From: Stramenopiles sp. TOSAG23-2 | Lineage: Eukaryota > Sar | DNA length: 10,719 bases | NCBI GenBank assembly: GCA_900128395.1 | Contig: LT649995.1 | Location: 1-10,719, forward strand | Reading direction: 5' to 3' | Part shown: in pieces, positions 1 to 7,851 of the stretch | Layout: each line of letters opens with the position of its first letter | Numbering within the stretch: the stretch's first letter is position 1 | The notes under the pieces: model-generated | Told to the model about the DNA's origin: nothing | The model's input: only the letters and a program-made list of their open reading frames with translations | Database searches by the model: none | Made by a program: the position numbers and the translations under genes

Positions 1-853
1 AATGAACATTTCATCTAAAAAAAGCGCAAAAATATGCCTTTTATATGCTAAAATGGACCATCATCAAAAAATATTCGTTTGTTATAATATATTAAACTAT
101 ACACATCTATATAAAAACGATGACTATTCCATTATAACAACATATTTTTTTATGCCAGGCCACATATATACCAACTGGCACATATATTTAGATTTAATAT
201 TGGCCAATAACTTGCAGAGATACACGTTATTGACCAAACATGAAGCAATTATTATTTTTTTTTTATTTTTTTCAAAACCAAGGCATGTAAAAACATTTTT
301 ATTTTCAATTTTTCGATCTGGAAATTGTCCGCAGGCATAAAGTGAGATAAGTCGATTTCCGGGGTCGAAGGTCAGCTCCTAGATCCTTCTAGGTTCGGAG
401 ATTATAATAAAGCATTGGAGGACCTGAAATAGACCAATTATTTGTGAAAAAGTATGATCGCTCATCCATTACACAGTTTTTCATAGCTAAATAAGAGTAC
501 AAATAGTATAAAATTTAATGGTCAATATTTTAGATAGAAGCCTTAGAATACGTCAAGCCTCCTGGACATTTATGCCCGAGACCACCATATTACGAGTATT
601 AATTATACATACGAGTTTATGTATCATACGAGTATATTTTCATATCTCTTGCTTTACGCGTCGTATTACATGTTAAAAAACATTTTCTTTTACTCGTATT
701 ATATATATACTCGTGTAAGAAAAGAATTTTTTGATATTAATACAATTAATACACAAATAAATTATGCGTAAATTTAATTATATTAATACACACACACTCG
801 GATAATCGGTACGAACTAACGAACGAACGTTATGCGAGAACGCGAGCACTCTA
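1..853. other. AT-rich flank without a convincing gene
   Basis: No conserved coding sequence is visible. An ATG frame at 2-340 has random-looking, AT-driven composition with no domain and is not called. A patch around 320-430 is clearly richer in G+C than its surroundings and holds a short hairpin. Around 590-714 the motif TACGAGT appears three times, followed by two reverse-complement copies. At 810-850 there are short CGAAC/GCGAG repeats. The interval lies beyond the 3' end of the amidohydrolase gene on the minus strand and probably contains its 3' untranslated region and terminator, but I cannot point to a specific polyadenylation signal. Confidence 0.5.
376..400. other. Short hairpin in a GC-richer patch
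   Basis: CCTAGA (378-383) and TCTAGG (388-393) form a 6-bp stem around a 4-base loop within the GC-richer interval of about 320-430. No tRNA, snRNA or other known RNA signature could be matched by eye, so this is reported only as structure. Confidence 0.35.
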
Positions 854-1067
854 TATATTATTTTTACTCCTCAGATTTTAAACTTTCTTCCACCACTTTA
901 ACAAAAAAACTGCTTCCAATTGGTAAAACCTCATCATTAAAATCATATAAAGGATGGTGTATATTATTTTTACTCCTCAGATTTTAAACTTTCTTCCACC
1001 ACTTTAACAAAAAAACTGCTTCCAATTGGTAAAACCTCATCATTAAAATCATATAAAGGATGGTGTA
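854..1067. repeat. Exact tandem duplication, period 106 nt (dup 1)
   Basis: Bases 854-961 are repeated without a difference at 960-1067, the copies sharing 2 nt (TA) at the junction. The unit holds the last 32 or so codons and the stop of the M20 amidohydrolase gene on the minus strand. The copy at 960-1067 is part of the open frame; the copy at 854-961 lies beyond the stop codon and is a spare 3' end. Confidence 0.97.
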
Positions 1068-2223
1068 CCATTGGATCATTATCGGTAATACCTTGCCCAA
1101 GCCATACATAACAACCAGGTCGTTCTTGTAACATATAACTAAAATCTTCCGCACCCATGGTTGGTTCTACATCTCTAACAACATTATCAAAACCAAGTAA
1201 ATCTGCAGCAACTTTAGCAGCAAATTCTGTCTCATCCGTTGTATTTACAGTGACCGGATAACCTTTTTCCACTTCTATAGTACACGTTCCACCAAAACCT
1301 TCTACAATATTCTTTGTAACATTGTATAAAGCATGATTCATTTTCTCCCTGGTATCTTCATCTAATGTACGAATCGTACCTGCTAAACTTGCACTGTCTG
1401 GAATAATATTATATGCACTTCCAGAATTAAATTTAGTAACACTCAATACACTTGGTTTAACAGGATCAGAGACTCTTGATACTGCACCTTGCAATGCAAC
1501 AATGACTTGAGATGCAATAAATATAGGATCAACAGTTTCATTTGGCATAGCAGCATGGCCTCCTTTACCAACAATTTTAATATCAAATTCATCTGCACTT
1601 CCCATTATTGGACCTGTACGCACAGACATTTTACCAACTGGCAATAAGGGCCAATTATGCATACCGTAAATTTTATCACATGGAAATTGATCGAATAATC
1701 CTTCATTAACCATAACACCACCACCACCTCCACCTTCTTCTGCGGGTTGAAATATAAAATGTACTGTGCCATGAAAATTTCTAGTTGCTGCTAAATATTT
1801 TGCAGCGCCTAACAACATCGTTGTATGACCATCATGTCCACATCCATGCATTTTCCCAGGTATTTTACTTTTATGTTCAAAATCATTTAATTCTTCCATT
1901 GGCAACGCGTCCATATCAGCTCGTAGTCCAATACTCTTAACCTTCGTTTCATTTGGTGCTTCTCTTTTACCACGCAATGTACCAATAACACCTGTCTTTG
2001 CTATTCCACGTGTGACTTCGACACCCCATGATTCTAATTTATTTGCAACGATTTCAGACGTACGCGTTTCCTCAAATGATAATTCTGGATGCATATGGAA
2101 ATCATGACGCCATTCAGTCATTTCCTTATGAATTTCCTGCACTCCAGGTAATATATTCATATTATTATTAATATTGGTTGTGAAAAATTTTACATTTTGT
2201 TTTTTAGCTATTATTCTATGCAT
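970..2223 (-). CDS. M20-family metallo-amidohydrolase (M20D, IAA-amino acid/hippurate hydrolase-like)
   Basis: A 417-residue protein of normal length for the M20D peptidase/amidohydrolase family, which uses two metal ions to hydrolyse amide bonds of N-acyl amino acids and related conjugates. Visible family motifs are WRHDFHMHPELS (38-49), RADMDALP (101-108), MHGCGHDGHT (125-134), QPAEEGG (159-165), GMHNWP (187-192), GKGGHAA (219-225, dimerisation domain), MGAEDF (356-361) and HHPLYD (387-392). By family analogy the metal ligands and catalytic acid are Cys128, His130, Glu162/Glu163, His189 and His387/His388; all are present, so the enzyme should be active. The first 21 residues are basic, hydroxylated and lack acidic residues, resembling a mitochondrial presequence, with a second Met at 22. 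The substrate cannot be told from sequence. Both gene ends lie within exact tandem duplications. Such enzymes are common in bacteria and plants; bacterial ancestry is possible but unproven. Confidence 0.93.
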   Translation of the reverse strand: MHRIIAKKQNVKFFTTNINNNMNILPGVQEIHKEMTEWRHDFHMHPELSFEETRTSEIVANKLESWGVEVTRGIAKTGVIGTLRGKREAPNETKVKSIGLRADMDALPMEELNDFEHKSKIPGKMHGCGHDGHTTMLLGAAKYLAATRNFHGTVHFIFQPAEEGGGGGGVMVNEGLFDQFPCDKIYGMHNWPLLPVGKMSVRTGPIMGSADEFDIKIVGKGGHAAMPNETVDPIFIASQVIVALQGAVSRVSDPVKPSVLSVTKFNSGSAYNIIPDSASLAGTIRTLDEDTREKMNHALYNVTKNIVEGFGGTCTIEVEKGYPVTVNTTDETEFAAKVAADLLGFDNVVRDVEPTMGAEDFSYMLQERPGCYVWLGQGITDNDPMVHHPLYDFNDEVLPIGSSFFVKVVEESLKSEE

Positions 2224-2359
2224 TCTTTCTTCTTATCAGTCATTTCCTTATGAATTTCCTGCACTCCAGGTAATATATTCATATTATTATTAATATTGGT
2301 TGTGAAAAATTTTACATTTTGTTTTTTAGCTATTATTCTATGCATTCTTTCTTCTTATC
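2114..2359. repeat. Exact tandem duplication, period 122 nt (dup 2)
   Basis: Bases 2114-2237 recur exactly at 2236-2359, sharing 2 nt (TC). The unit contains the ATG and first 36 codons of the M20 amidohydrolase gene on the minus strand. Since 122 is not a multiple of three, the outer copy is out of frame with the gene. Confidence 0.97.
2211..2345 (-). other. Short upstream ORF made by dup 2
   Basis: The outer copy of the duplicated 5' end keeps the amidohydrolase ATG (2343-2345). Read from there, 36 codons match the enzyme's N terminus, then the frame crosses into the inner copy out of register and stops at TAA 2211-2213, giving 44 residues. It overlaps the true start (2221-2223) in another frame. 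If this DNA is real and transcribed from upstream of 2345, scanning ribosomes would meet this ATG first. It is more likely a by-product of an assembly duplication than a gene. Confidence 0.6.
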
Positions 2360-3005
2360 TCTTTTTTCAAAAAATAGATATAATGTAGATATGTAGATTA
2401 TTAATAGATCAAATATAGGAAAAAAAATGTTTTCTTCTTCCATATCTTATAGTGCTATACAAAAAAAAAAATGTTCCAATACAATCTACTCTAGCACTCT
2501 ACAAAGTATTTTTTCAATTGATTTGGAAATTATTCTATAATCAATATTAATACTTGGTACTTTACAGTATAAGTACTGCTATCGGTACTATCTGTCAAGA
2601 TTCCTCTCTGTATCATCTGTATTACTCAGGAAACCCCGCTATGCTATTCGCAGGTAATGAATGGCAGTATTAGTAGTATGCTTGAGCATTTTTTTTTTCA
2701 GATCGAAAAAATATCGACATCTAAATTCCAAAAATGACATCACTGATTTTAGTAAAATTTAGAGTGAAAAATATCATTTCAAAACTAATTATATTACTAT
2801 TTAAATGACGAAAACGACAAATAACTTGAAAAATTAAATTATTTAATCTAATAATATCCGAAAATACACATCTCGTAAAATACTCAGGTACATCCAGTAT
2901 GCCAGTATGCTATGTATGAAAAAAAAAAAAAATTTGAAAATTTAAAATTTGTGCAAATCACAAATGTTGCCAGCCTGGCCAGGATTTCCAGATTGATATT
3001 ATACC

Positions 3006-3027
3006 TGGTATTAATACCATGGTATTA
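3006..3027. repeat. Two overlapping perfect palindromes
   Basis: TGGTATTAATACCA (3006-3019) and TAATACCATGGTATTA (3012-3027) are each perfect inverted repeats and share eight bases, so the word TGGTATTA occurs twice around one AATACCA. Such a site could bind a dimeric regulator or extrude a small cruciform. It is in the divergent promoter region, about 330 nt before the LRR start. Function is not known. Confidence 0.55.
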
Positions 3028-3121
3028 TCATCATGTATGTTTTTTTGTGCTATTTATTATTATGGCATTTTTTCATAAATCCAAATTATATATACAGAAT
3101 TCAAAAAAACAAAAGGTGTAA

Positions 3122-3311
3122 CTACAATAGATTATATCTTCTTTAAGAAAATACATGGTTATCAAACCAGTATTAATTATCAATTTTAACATATATATAT
3201 ATATATATATAAATATCTACAATAGATTATATCTTCTTTAAGAAAATACATGGTTATCAAACCAGTATTAATTATCAATTTTAACATATATATATATATA
3301 TATATAAATAT
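3122..3311. repeat. Exact tandem duplication, period 95 nt (dup 3)
   Basis: Bases 3122-3216 recur exactly at 3217-3311 with no shared junction base. Each copy ends in an (AT)10 microsatellite (3191-3210 and 3286-3305) of equal length. The array ends 44 nt before the ATG of the LRR gene, so it would lie in its proximal promoter or 5' untranslated region. Confidence 0.97.
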
Positions 3312-3355
3312 AAAGTCATTCGATAAATACTTTTTCCCTATTTTAAAAGAAAGAA

Positions 3356-4309
3356 ATGTTTATTAAAAAAGATACACGCAAGGTACCTGAAATTTTGACA
3401 GATGAAAATGATGAACGAAAACAGCTATTATTAGCAAGACGAGGGAACGAGTTTAAAAATCAATCTGCTTCTTTATTATTTCAAGAGAAATATTTTTCTA
3501 GCTTTAAGAATTTACAAGTTTTAAGTTTGTATGGAAACAAATTGAATGATTTAGCAGGTATAGCAAGTGCGTTGAAAGATTCGCCATTAACAGATTTAAA
3601 TTTAGGTCGCAATGAATTTACAGACTTGCCAGAGGAATTATCACAACTTAAAACAATAAAAAATGTTTGGATTGATGATAATAAATTGACGTTGATTCCA
3701 AACTGTATTTATGATATGGATAATCTTGAAAATTTGCGCTTATCTGGCAATCAAATCACCGTCATTGATGATAAAGTGCAAAATTTATTGCAACTTGAAA
3801 CGTTTGTCATCGATGGCAATAAATTAACTAATTTACCAGATGCTTTGACCAAGTTAGCAAATCTTAAAATATTGAATGTACGCGGGAATTTATTGAAATC
3901 AATCCCAAAAAAAATAAATGCTATGTCAAGTTTAGAAAGCTTGCATATAAGTTCAAATCAAATAAAAAATTTACCAAGTAATTTTGATGGTATGAAGTTT
4001 TTCAAAGAGCTTTATGCAGGATCGAATGAAATTGAAAATGTACCATCTAGCCTTGCATTGTTGGAATCGATAACATTTATCAGTTTGGTAAACAATAATA
4101 TATCAGAATTGAATGAAATTGTATATCAACAATGGTTTGATCAAGAAAACTCAAAACCAAAAGAATTTATACATTTGAAAGGTAATAAAGTTATACGAGG
4201 TTCAAGAAGCTTATCACAACAGACACCATCACCATATTTTTCAGCAAATGGTAAAACCATTACAGAATCAGCAAAGAAAAAGAAACGTAGAGAAAACAAT
4301 CATCAATAA
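3356..4309 (+). CDS. Leucine-rich-repeat protein, 23-residue (Shoc2/PIRL-like) repeats
   Basis: A 317-residue protein. After an N-terminal segment of about 50 residues (basic and acidic, with LLLARRGNEF at 24-33) come nine leucine-rich repeats. Their conserved Asn residues fall at 61, 86, 109, 132, 155, 178, 201, 224 and 247, with 23-residue spacing after the first. The consensus LxxLxLxxNxLxxLP is that of the intracellular LRR class seen in Shoc2, PIRL and many protist proteins, which makes a curved protein-binding surface. No signal peptide, membrane segment, kinase or GTPase domain is visible. The tail (285-317) is polar and ends in a basic cluster KKKKRR (307-312) that could be a nuclear localisation signal. 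The start is the only ATG near the N terminus. The partner is unknown. The last 36 codons and the stop lie in the first copy of dup 4. The gene converges on the MSP-protein gene. Confidence 0.88.
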   Translation: MFIKKDTRKVPEILTDENDERKQLLLARRGNEFKNQSASLLFQEKYFSSFKNLQVLSLYGNKLNDLAGIASALKDSPLTDLNLGRNEFTDLPEELSQLKTIKNVWIDDNKLTLIPNCIYDMDNLENLRLSGNQITVIDDKVQNLLQLETFVIDGNKLTNLPDALTKLANLKILNVRGNLLKSIPKKINAMSSLESLHISSNQIKNLPSNFDGMKFFKELYAGSNEIENVPSSLALLESITFISLVNNNISELNEIVYQQWFDQENSKPKEFIHLKGNKVIRGSRSLSQQTPSPYFSANGKTITESAKKKKRRENNHQ

Positions 4310-4423
4310 TCCCAAGAAGCTTATCACAACAGACACCATCACCATATTTTTCAGCAAATGGTAAAACCATTACAGAATCAGCAAAGAAAAAGAAACGTAG
4401 AGAAAACAATCATCAATAATCCC
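4203..4423. repeat. Exact tandem duplication, period 110 nt (dup 4)
   Basis: Bases 4203-4313 recur exactly at 4313-4423, sharing 1 nt. The first copy codes for the C-terminal tail of the LRR protein and its TAA (4307-4309); the second lies entirely after the stop, as a spare 3' end. The arrangement mirrors dup 1 at the amidohydrolase gene. Confidence 0.97.
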
Positions 4424-4733
4424 GCCAAAAAATTACATGATGTCTGTGTTGGGTGTGTGTGTCTAGTATCATATGATATGAAAGATGCTTAAAATCTCTA
4501 TGTATAAAAAAGTTGTAAACATATACATATAATATGACTAAAAATTAAAGGCGCTCTTTTTATATTTTTTAAATTTTTATAAAAAATGTATATATAATTA
4601 CTCGTAAATTTTTTTTTTATTTTCCTATTTTATCAACACACGAAATGCATATATGCGCCCTGATAAATAAAAATACATCCATTTTTGTCATATAGTTCGT
4701 ATACTTCGTATCATATATGTCATAATCATCAAA
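4424..4733. other. Convergent 3' intergenic region
   Basis: AT-rich DNA between the LRR gene (plus) and the MSP-protein gene (minus), expected to hold both 3' ends. AATAAA occurs on the plus strand at 4666-4671 and on the minus strand at 4616-4621. Either could be a polyadenylation hexamer, but in DNA this AT-rich both are expected by chance. A short GT run lies near 4450-4460. No gene is seen. Confidence 0.45.
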
Positions 4734-6164
4734 TTACGGCCCTGATTTTCCAATATTTTTAAAGCTTCTGGAAATCTCTTGAGGATTTTGTTGGTATAAA
4801 ACTAGAATTCTTCCAACAAAAAAAGACAGGACTGCAACTGCTAATATTGTAAATACTGAAAAACCTGATCCACTAGTCGCTTCACTCTCTCTTTTTTTAA
4901 ATTTCTCTGCCAATGCATCATCATTTAATTTCGTAGCATCACTTTCATTATCTTTTGCAACTGCTAATATTGTAAATACTGAAAAACCTGATCCACTAGT
5001 CGCTTCACTCTCTCTTTTTTTAAATTTCTCTGCCAATGCATCATCATTTAATTTCGTAGCATCACTTTCATTATCTTTTTTGATAAAATCTTTCGTAATA
5101 TTCATTGCTTCATCACGCTTCATATCAGCTACTAATCGTAATTTCGTATTTTCTTGAGTTAATTTATTTGATAATTTCTGTAATTGATCACGTTCACCTG
5201 TCAATTGCAATGTCCATTTTAATAATTCATCGTATTTTTTGCGTAATGTTGACATGTCTTTTTCAATTTTCTCGAAATCATAATTAACAGTTACATCTCT
5301 GTTTCTACTACTACTACTGCTGCTGCTAAAGTTATTGCTAATTGGATTATTACTAGTAGTTGATATATTGTTGTTTTTTCCAACATCCTCCTCCTTTTCT
5401 ACCATTTTATCCGATTCATCATTATTATCCGTTGTTTCTTGTTGCTCACTATCATTATCTTTATTATTACCACTGGTATCACGTTGATCATCCCCGCCAT
5501 CGCCGTTTCCATCTTCCTCCGTTGCTTCCATGACATTAGCATCGTTTTGCTCATCGGCAACAGCACTTGTATTCGTACCATTTGGCTCTACAGACTCATC
5601 TTGAGTAGCTGACGATGTGACAGGTTGCATCCAGTGAAGGGATTCAAAATTAACTGAATATTTTAAATTCTGTATTTTCGCCTTGTTCTCGGGCGTTTTA
5701 GCAAACAACCGACTTAATTGTTCTGAGACTTCACTCATACCTTCTGGAGAACCACCTTTCTCCATTAAAACTTTCATCACATTTGCCTCCACTGTACGTG
5801 TTTGTACTAGAAATTTATCAGGTGCTTCATATTTTTTCAACTGTTGGAATGATTGTGTCAACATATCATTGACATTCCTTGTCAAACAAAATACTTGGAT
5901 TTTTGCATCCCCACCATGAACAATTACGCCTTGATTTGGTTGTACCAAATATCTGTCAGTATTATTCGTCTTAACTTTAAATGCAATAGCTTTATTGCAA
6001 CGGTTTGTAAGCGCTAGTGTTGAAACAGAGTCTATATGTGGAACTAACGTAAATGTTAAACCTTCATTTGTTGTTGGGTTTGTACTCACAATTTTACCTT
6101 TCCTTTTGGTACGTGCTTTTGGTGCCCCTCCGTTTCTTACGTCGCAAGCTGGACTTTCGTTCAC
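4734..6164 (-). CDS. VAP-like MSP-domain protein with coiled coil and C-terminal membrane anchor (5' end unresolved)
   Basis: An open frame of 476 codons with the classic VAP layout: MSP domain at about 36-170 (FKVKTNNTDRYLVQPNQGVI at 62-81, DKFLVQT at 116-122), an acidic Asn/Asp/Glu/Ser-rich linker (185-290), a coiled coil (about 298-350) and a C-terminal hydrophobic anchor (about 434-457) with a short tail. VAP proteins sit in the ER membrane and recruit partners, often with FFAT motifs, at membrane contact sites; this role is inferred from the family. Residues 363-403 are repeated at 404-444 through dup 5, so an incomplete copy of the anchor precedes the complete one. The 5' end is abnormal: the frame opens with GTG, immediately preceded by TAG (6165-6167), the first ATG codon inside is residue 101 (past the start of the MSP domain), and it overlaps the upstream gene by 71 nt. 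A missing exon, a one-base error or a fusion is likely. Confidence 0.85.
   Translation of the reverse strand: MNESPACDVRNGGAPKARTKRKGKIVSTNPTTNEGLTFTLVPHIDSVSTLALTNRCNKAIAFKVKTNNTDRYLVQPNQGVIVHGGDAKIQVFCLTRNVNDMLTQSFQQLKKYEAPDKFLVQTRTVEANVMKVLMEKGGSPEGMSEVSEQLSRLFAKTPENKAKIQNLKYSVNFESLHWMQPVTSSATQDESVEPNGTNTSAVADEQNDANVMEATEEDGNGDGGDDQRDTSGNNKDNDSEQQETTDNNDESDKMVEKEEDVGKNNNISTTSNNPISNNFSSSSSSSRNRDVTVNYDFEKIEKDMSTLRKKYDELLKWTLQLTGERDQLQKLSNKLTQENTKLRLVADMKRDEAMNITKDFIKKDNESDATKLNDDALAEKFKKRESEATSGSGFSVFTILAVAKDNESDATKLNDDALAEKFKKRESEATSGSGFSVFTILAVAVLSFFVGRILVLYQQNPQEISRSFKNIGKSGP
4833..5079. repeat. Exact tandem duplication, period 123 nt, in frame (dup 5)
   Basis: Bases 4833-4956 recur exactly at 4956-5079, sharing 1 nt. 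The period is 41 codons, so the MSP-protein frame stays open. The repeated segment covers a charged stretch (KDNESDATKL...) and the first half of the transmembrane anchor (GFSVFTILAVA). Confidence 0.97.
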
Positions 6165-7851
6165 CTAAAAGCGTATTCCCATCGTCAAATGCCAATGATA
6201 TATTCATTCCCATTCCACCGGAATTAAAATTGCCTGTTCCATGATTATTTTCATATTCATCTTTATCCCCAGACGAATTAAAACCAACGCTCAAACGTCT
6301 CCTAGAATTTAAACCACCATTTCTACGTAATGCTGCACGTTGCATCATATTACTACTACTACTACCATTTGCCTGCCTATTATTATCTGCCATGTTGTTG
6401 TTACCCATTGGTAGTTTTGATTCTATACTCAAGCGGCTATTGCTTTTTTTGCTACTGCTCCACCTTTTTGGATCCATTGGTGACATTGCCAACGCATCTA
6501 AAGATCGGTTTCTTGGTGTCAATCGATCCCGCAAATTTGTTAATTCATCTTTACTTTCGTCTTGCATCTTCAAACTTAGCTCATTCGAAGAGTCTATATT
6601 ACTGCCATTAAAACTGGTAGTGTCTGATGCCATTGACAATTGTCGTTCCTGCTGCTGGATGCTTCTTAGATTTAACATTGGTTGCTGTAATAAAATAGGC
6701 GTATTAACTACATTTGGACTTCCATTTGCAGAGTTGGCATATATCGCAGATAATTCTAAATTCTTTAAATTCGGTCGGTTGGAAGGAGTTCCATTTTCAT
6801 CAGTGAAAATACCATCTTTTTGAATTTTTTCTTGTAAAAAATTTAAGTCATTAAACACTAAATGAAGCGTTTCATTTGCACGTATAGATGAATTATTATT
6901 ATTATTATTATTATTACTAACATTATTCGGTGATGATTCATTGTCATTCATACTACCAGTAAGGGTTTTATTACTTGGGTCTTTCTCCTCCACCATTTCC
7001 ATATCCGTATTTTCATTCTGATTGTCATTGCCTTCCATGGAAGTACGCATTTGTTCATCTAATTGTTTTTGCGAAGTCATCATTGACGTTGTCATTAAAT
7101 GTTGACGCGCTCGTTCAATATCTTCCCCAGTCCACGCATTTCCATGTACAACTTCACTTAAAATCAACTCTGTCATAAGTTTCAAGCTGTCTGTTGTAGT
7201 TAAATGGGAAGCAACGATCAATAATGCATTCCCTAATGAAAGTGTATTGCTATTTGCTGCCTCATTGTTATCAGGGTATTTATTGTTAATACCCAAATCT
7301 TCATCCAATATATCATTATTCACGATATGGACTTGATCCGTACTACCAATACTGTCACTAACTTCATTTCTGGTTGTTAAATTTAATGCAGACGTAGATT
7401 TCGTTGCTTCTTGTTTTAAATTACCCATGCTCATCGATGAAGCTTTGCGATGATACGATACAGGATGTAATTTATTCAATGCTTTTTCTTTTTGTTTTTT
7501 CAATTTTAATTGCCGTTTCTCTTCCGATTTTTTCTTTAACCAATACATTATACCCATGTAAAATAATGTCATAGTTAAAATCAAACCGGCAAATGCAATA
7601 AATATAAATAAAATGGTTCTTCTTTGAAATATTAATGCAACATGGTTAACAACATATAATATACTTTCGGTGACTCCAAGTTGCACTTTTGCATATGTTA
7701 AAGACGAAATTGACAGGTAAATACTATCGTACGTTTCTTGTACAAACGTATATGCTTGTGTTTTATTTGTTATTACACCATAAAACGTATTTGTAGCACT
7801 AGAAAATGTGTTTGTAGATTTCGTATTTGCACTTTTTGTATTTTCTTTCAT
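6094..7851 (-). CDS. C-terminal part of large unrecognised membrane protein
   Basis: A frame of 585 codons opening at ATG 7849-7851, but that ATG is probably an internal Met of the large gene. It has one strong membrane segment (about 79-104, TILFIFIAFAGLILTM...), flanked on its C-terminal side by a very basic stretch (KKKSEEKRQLKLKKQKEK), which by the positive-inside rule suggests the long tail is cytosolic. A compact, probably helical segment follows (207-252, LGNALLIVASHL...LMTELILSEVV...), the only part that looks like a folded domain. The remainder is Asn/Ser-rich, with an 8-Asn run (313-320, from an ATT repeat at about 6892-6916) and several RxxS-type sites (RKASS, RRRLSV, SRLSIE) that could be kinase targets. 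It ends in a highly basic tail (566-585), stop TAA 6094-6096. Function unknown. Confidence 0.7.
   Translation of the reverse strand: MKENTKSANTKSTNTFSSATNTFYGVITNKTQAYTFVQETYDSIYLSISSLTYAKVQLGVTESILYVVNHVALIFQRRTILFIFIAFAGLILTMTLFYMGIMYWLKKKSEEKRQLKLKKQKEKALNKLHPVSYHRKASSMSMGNLKQEATKSTSALNLTTRNEVSDSIGSTDQVHIVNNDILDEDLGINNKYPDNNEAANSNTLSLGNALLIVASHLTTTDSLKLMTELILSEVVHGNAWTGEDIERARQHLMTTSMMTSQKQLDEQMRTSMEGNDNQNENTDMEMVEEKDPSNKTLTGSMNDNESSPNNVSNNNNNNNNSSIRANETLHLVFNDLNFLQEKIQKDGIFTDENGTPSNRPNLKNLELSAIYANSANGSPNVVNTPILLQQPMLNLRSIQQQERQLSMASDTTSFNGSNIDSSNELSLKMQDESKDELTNLRDRLTPRNRSLDALAMSPMDPKRWSSSKKSNSRLSIESKLPMGNNNMADNNRQANGSSSSNMMQRAALRRNGGLNSRRRLSVGFNSSGDKDEYENNHGTGNFNSGGMGMNISLAFDDGNTLLGERKSSLRRKKRRGTKSTYQKER

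Larger units (their letters stand above)
2360..3355. other. Divergent intergenic region between amidohydrolase and LRR genes
   Basis: About 1 kb separates the two divergent starts, so both promoters should lie here. It is AT-rich with A/T homopolymers (for example 2461-2471 and 2918-2930). Patches of different composition stand out: 2540-2660 with several GGTACT/AGTACT words, CCAGTATG repeats near 2893-2910, a GC-rich palindrome CCTGGCCAGG at 2974-2983, and two overlapping palindromes at 3006-3027. Its right end carries dup 3. An ATG frame at 2912-3121 is low complexity and is not called. No tRNA-like or known promoter element could be recognised. Confidence 0.55.

Noticed and set aside
2-340. 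Plus-strand ATG frame of 112 codons
   Set aside because: Composition is that of random AT-rich DNA, no domain or motif, and the frame starts at the window edge; not supportable as a gene.
2540-2660. Possible tRNA or small RNA in a less AT-rich patch with GGTACT/AGTACT words
   Set aside because: No GGTTCRA B-box, acceptor pairing or other signature found on either strand.
2912-3121. Plus-strand frame of 69 codons
   Set aside because: Opens with a Lys run from poly-A and continues as low-complexity hydrophobic residues in a promoter region; no conservation signal.
6162-6182. TAG as a sense codon, letting the MSP frame start at the in-frame ATG at 6180-6182
   Set aside because: One in-frame TAG is no basis for recoding; the other genes end normally in TAA and none contains an internal TAG. 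A missing exon or base error is simpler.
6330-6823. Plus-strand frames opposite the large gene (also those at 5105-5919 and 7808-9111)
   Set aside because: Antisense shadows of low-complexity minus-strand coding sequence (poly-Tyr, poly-Leu and poly-Phe from Asn/Lys/Glu codons).
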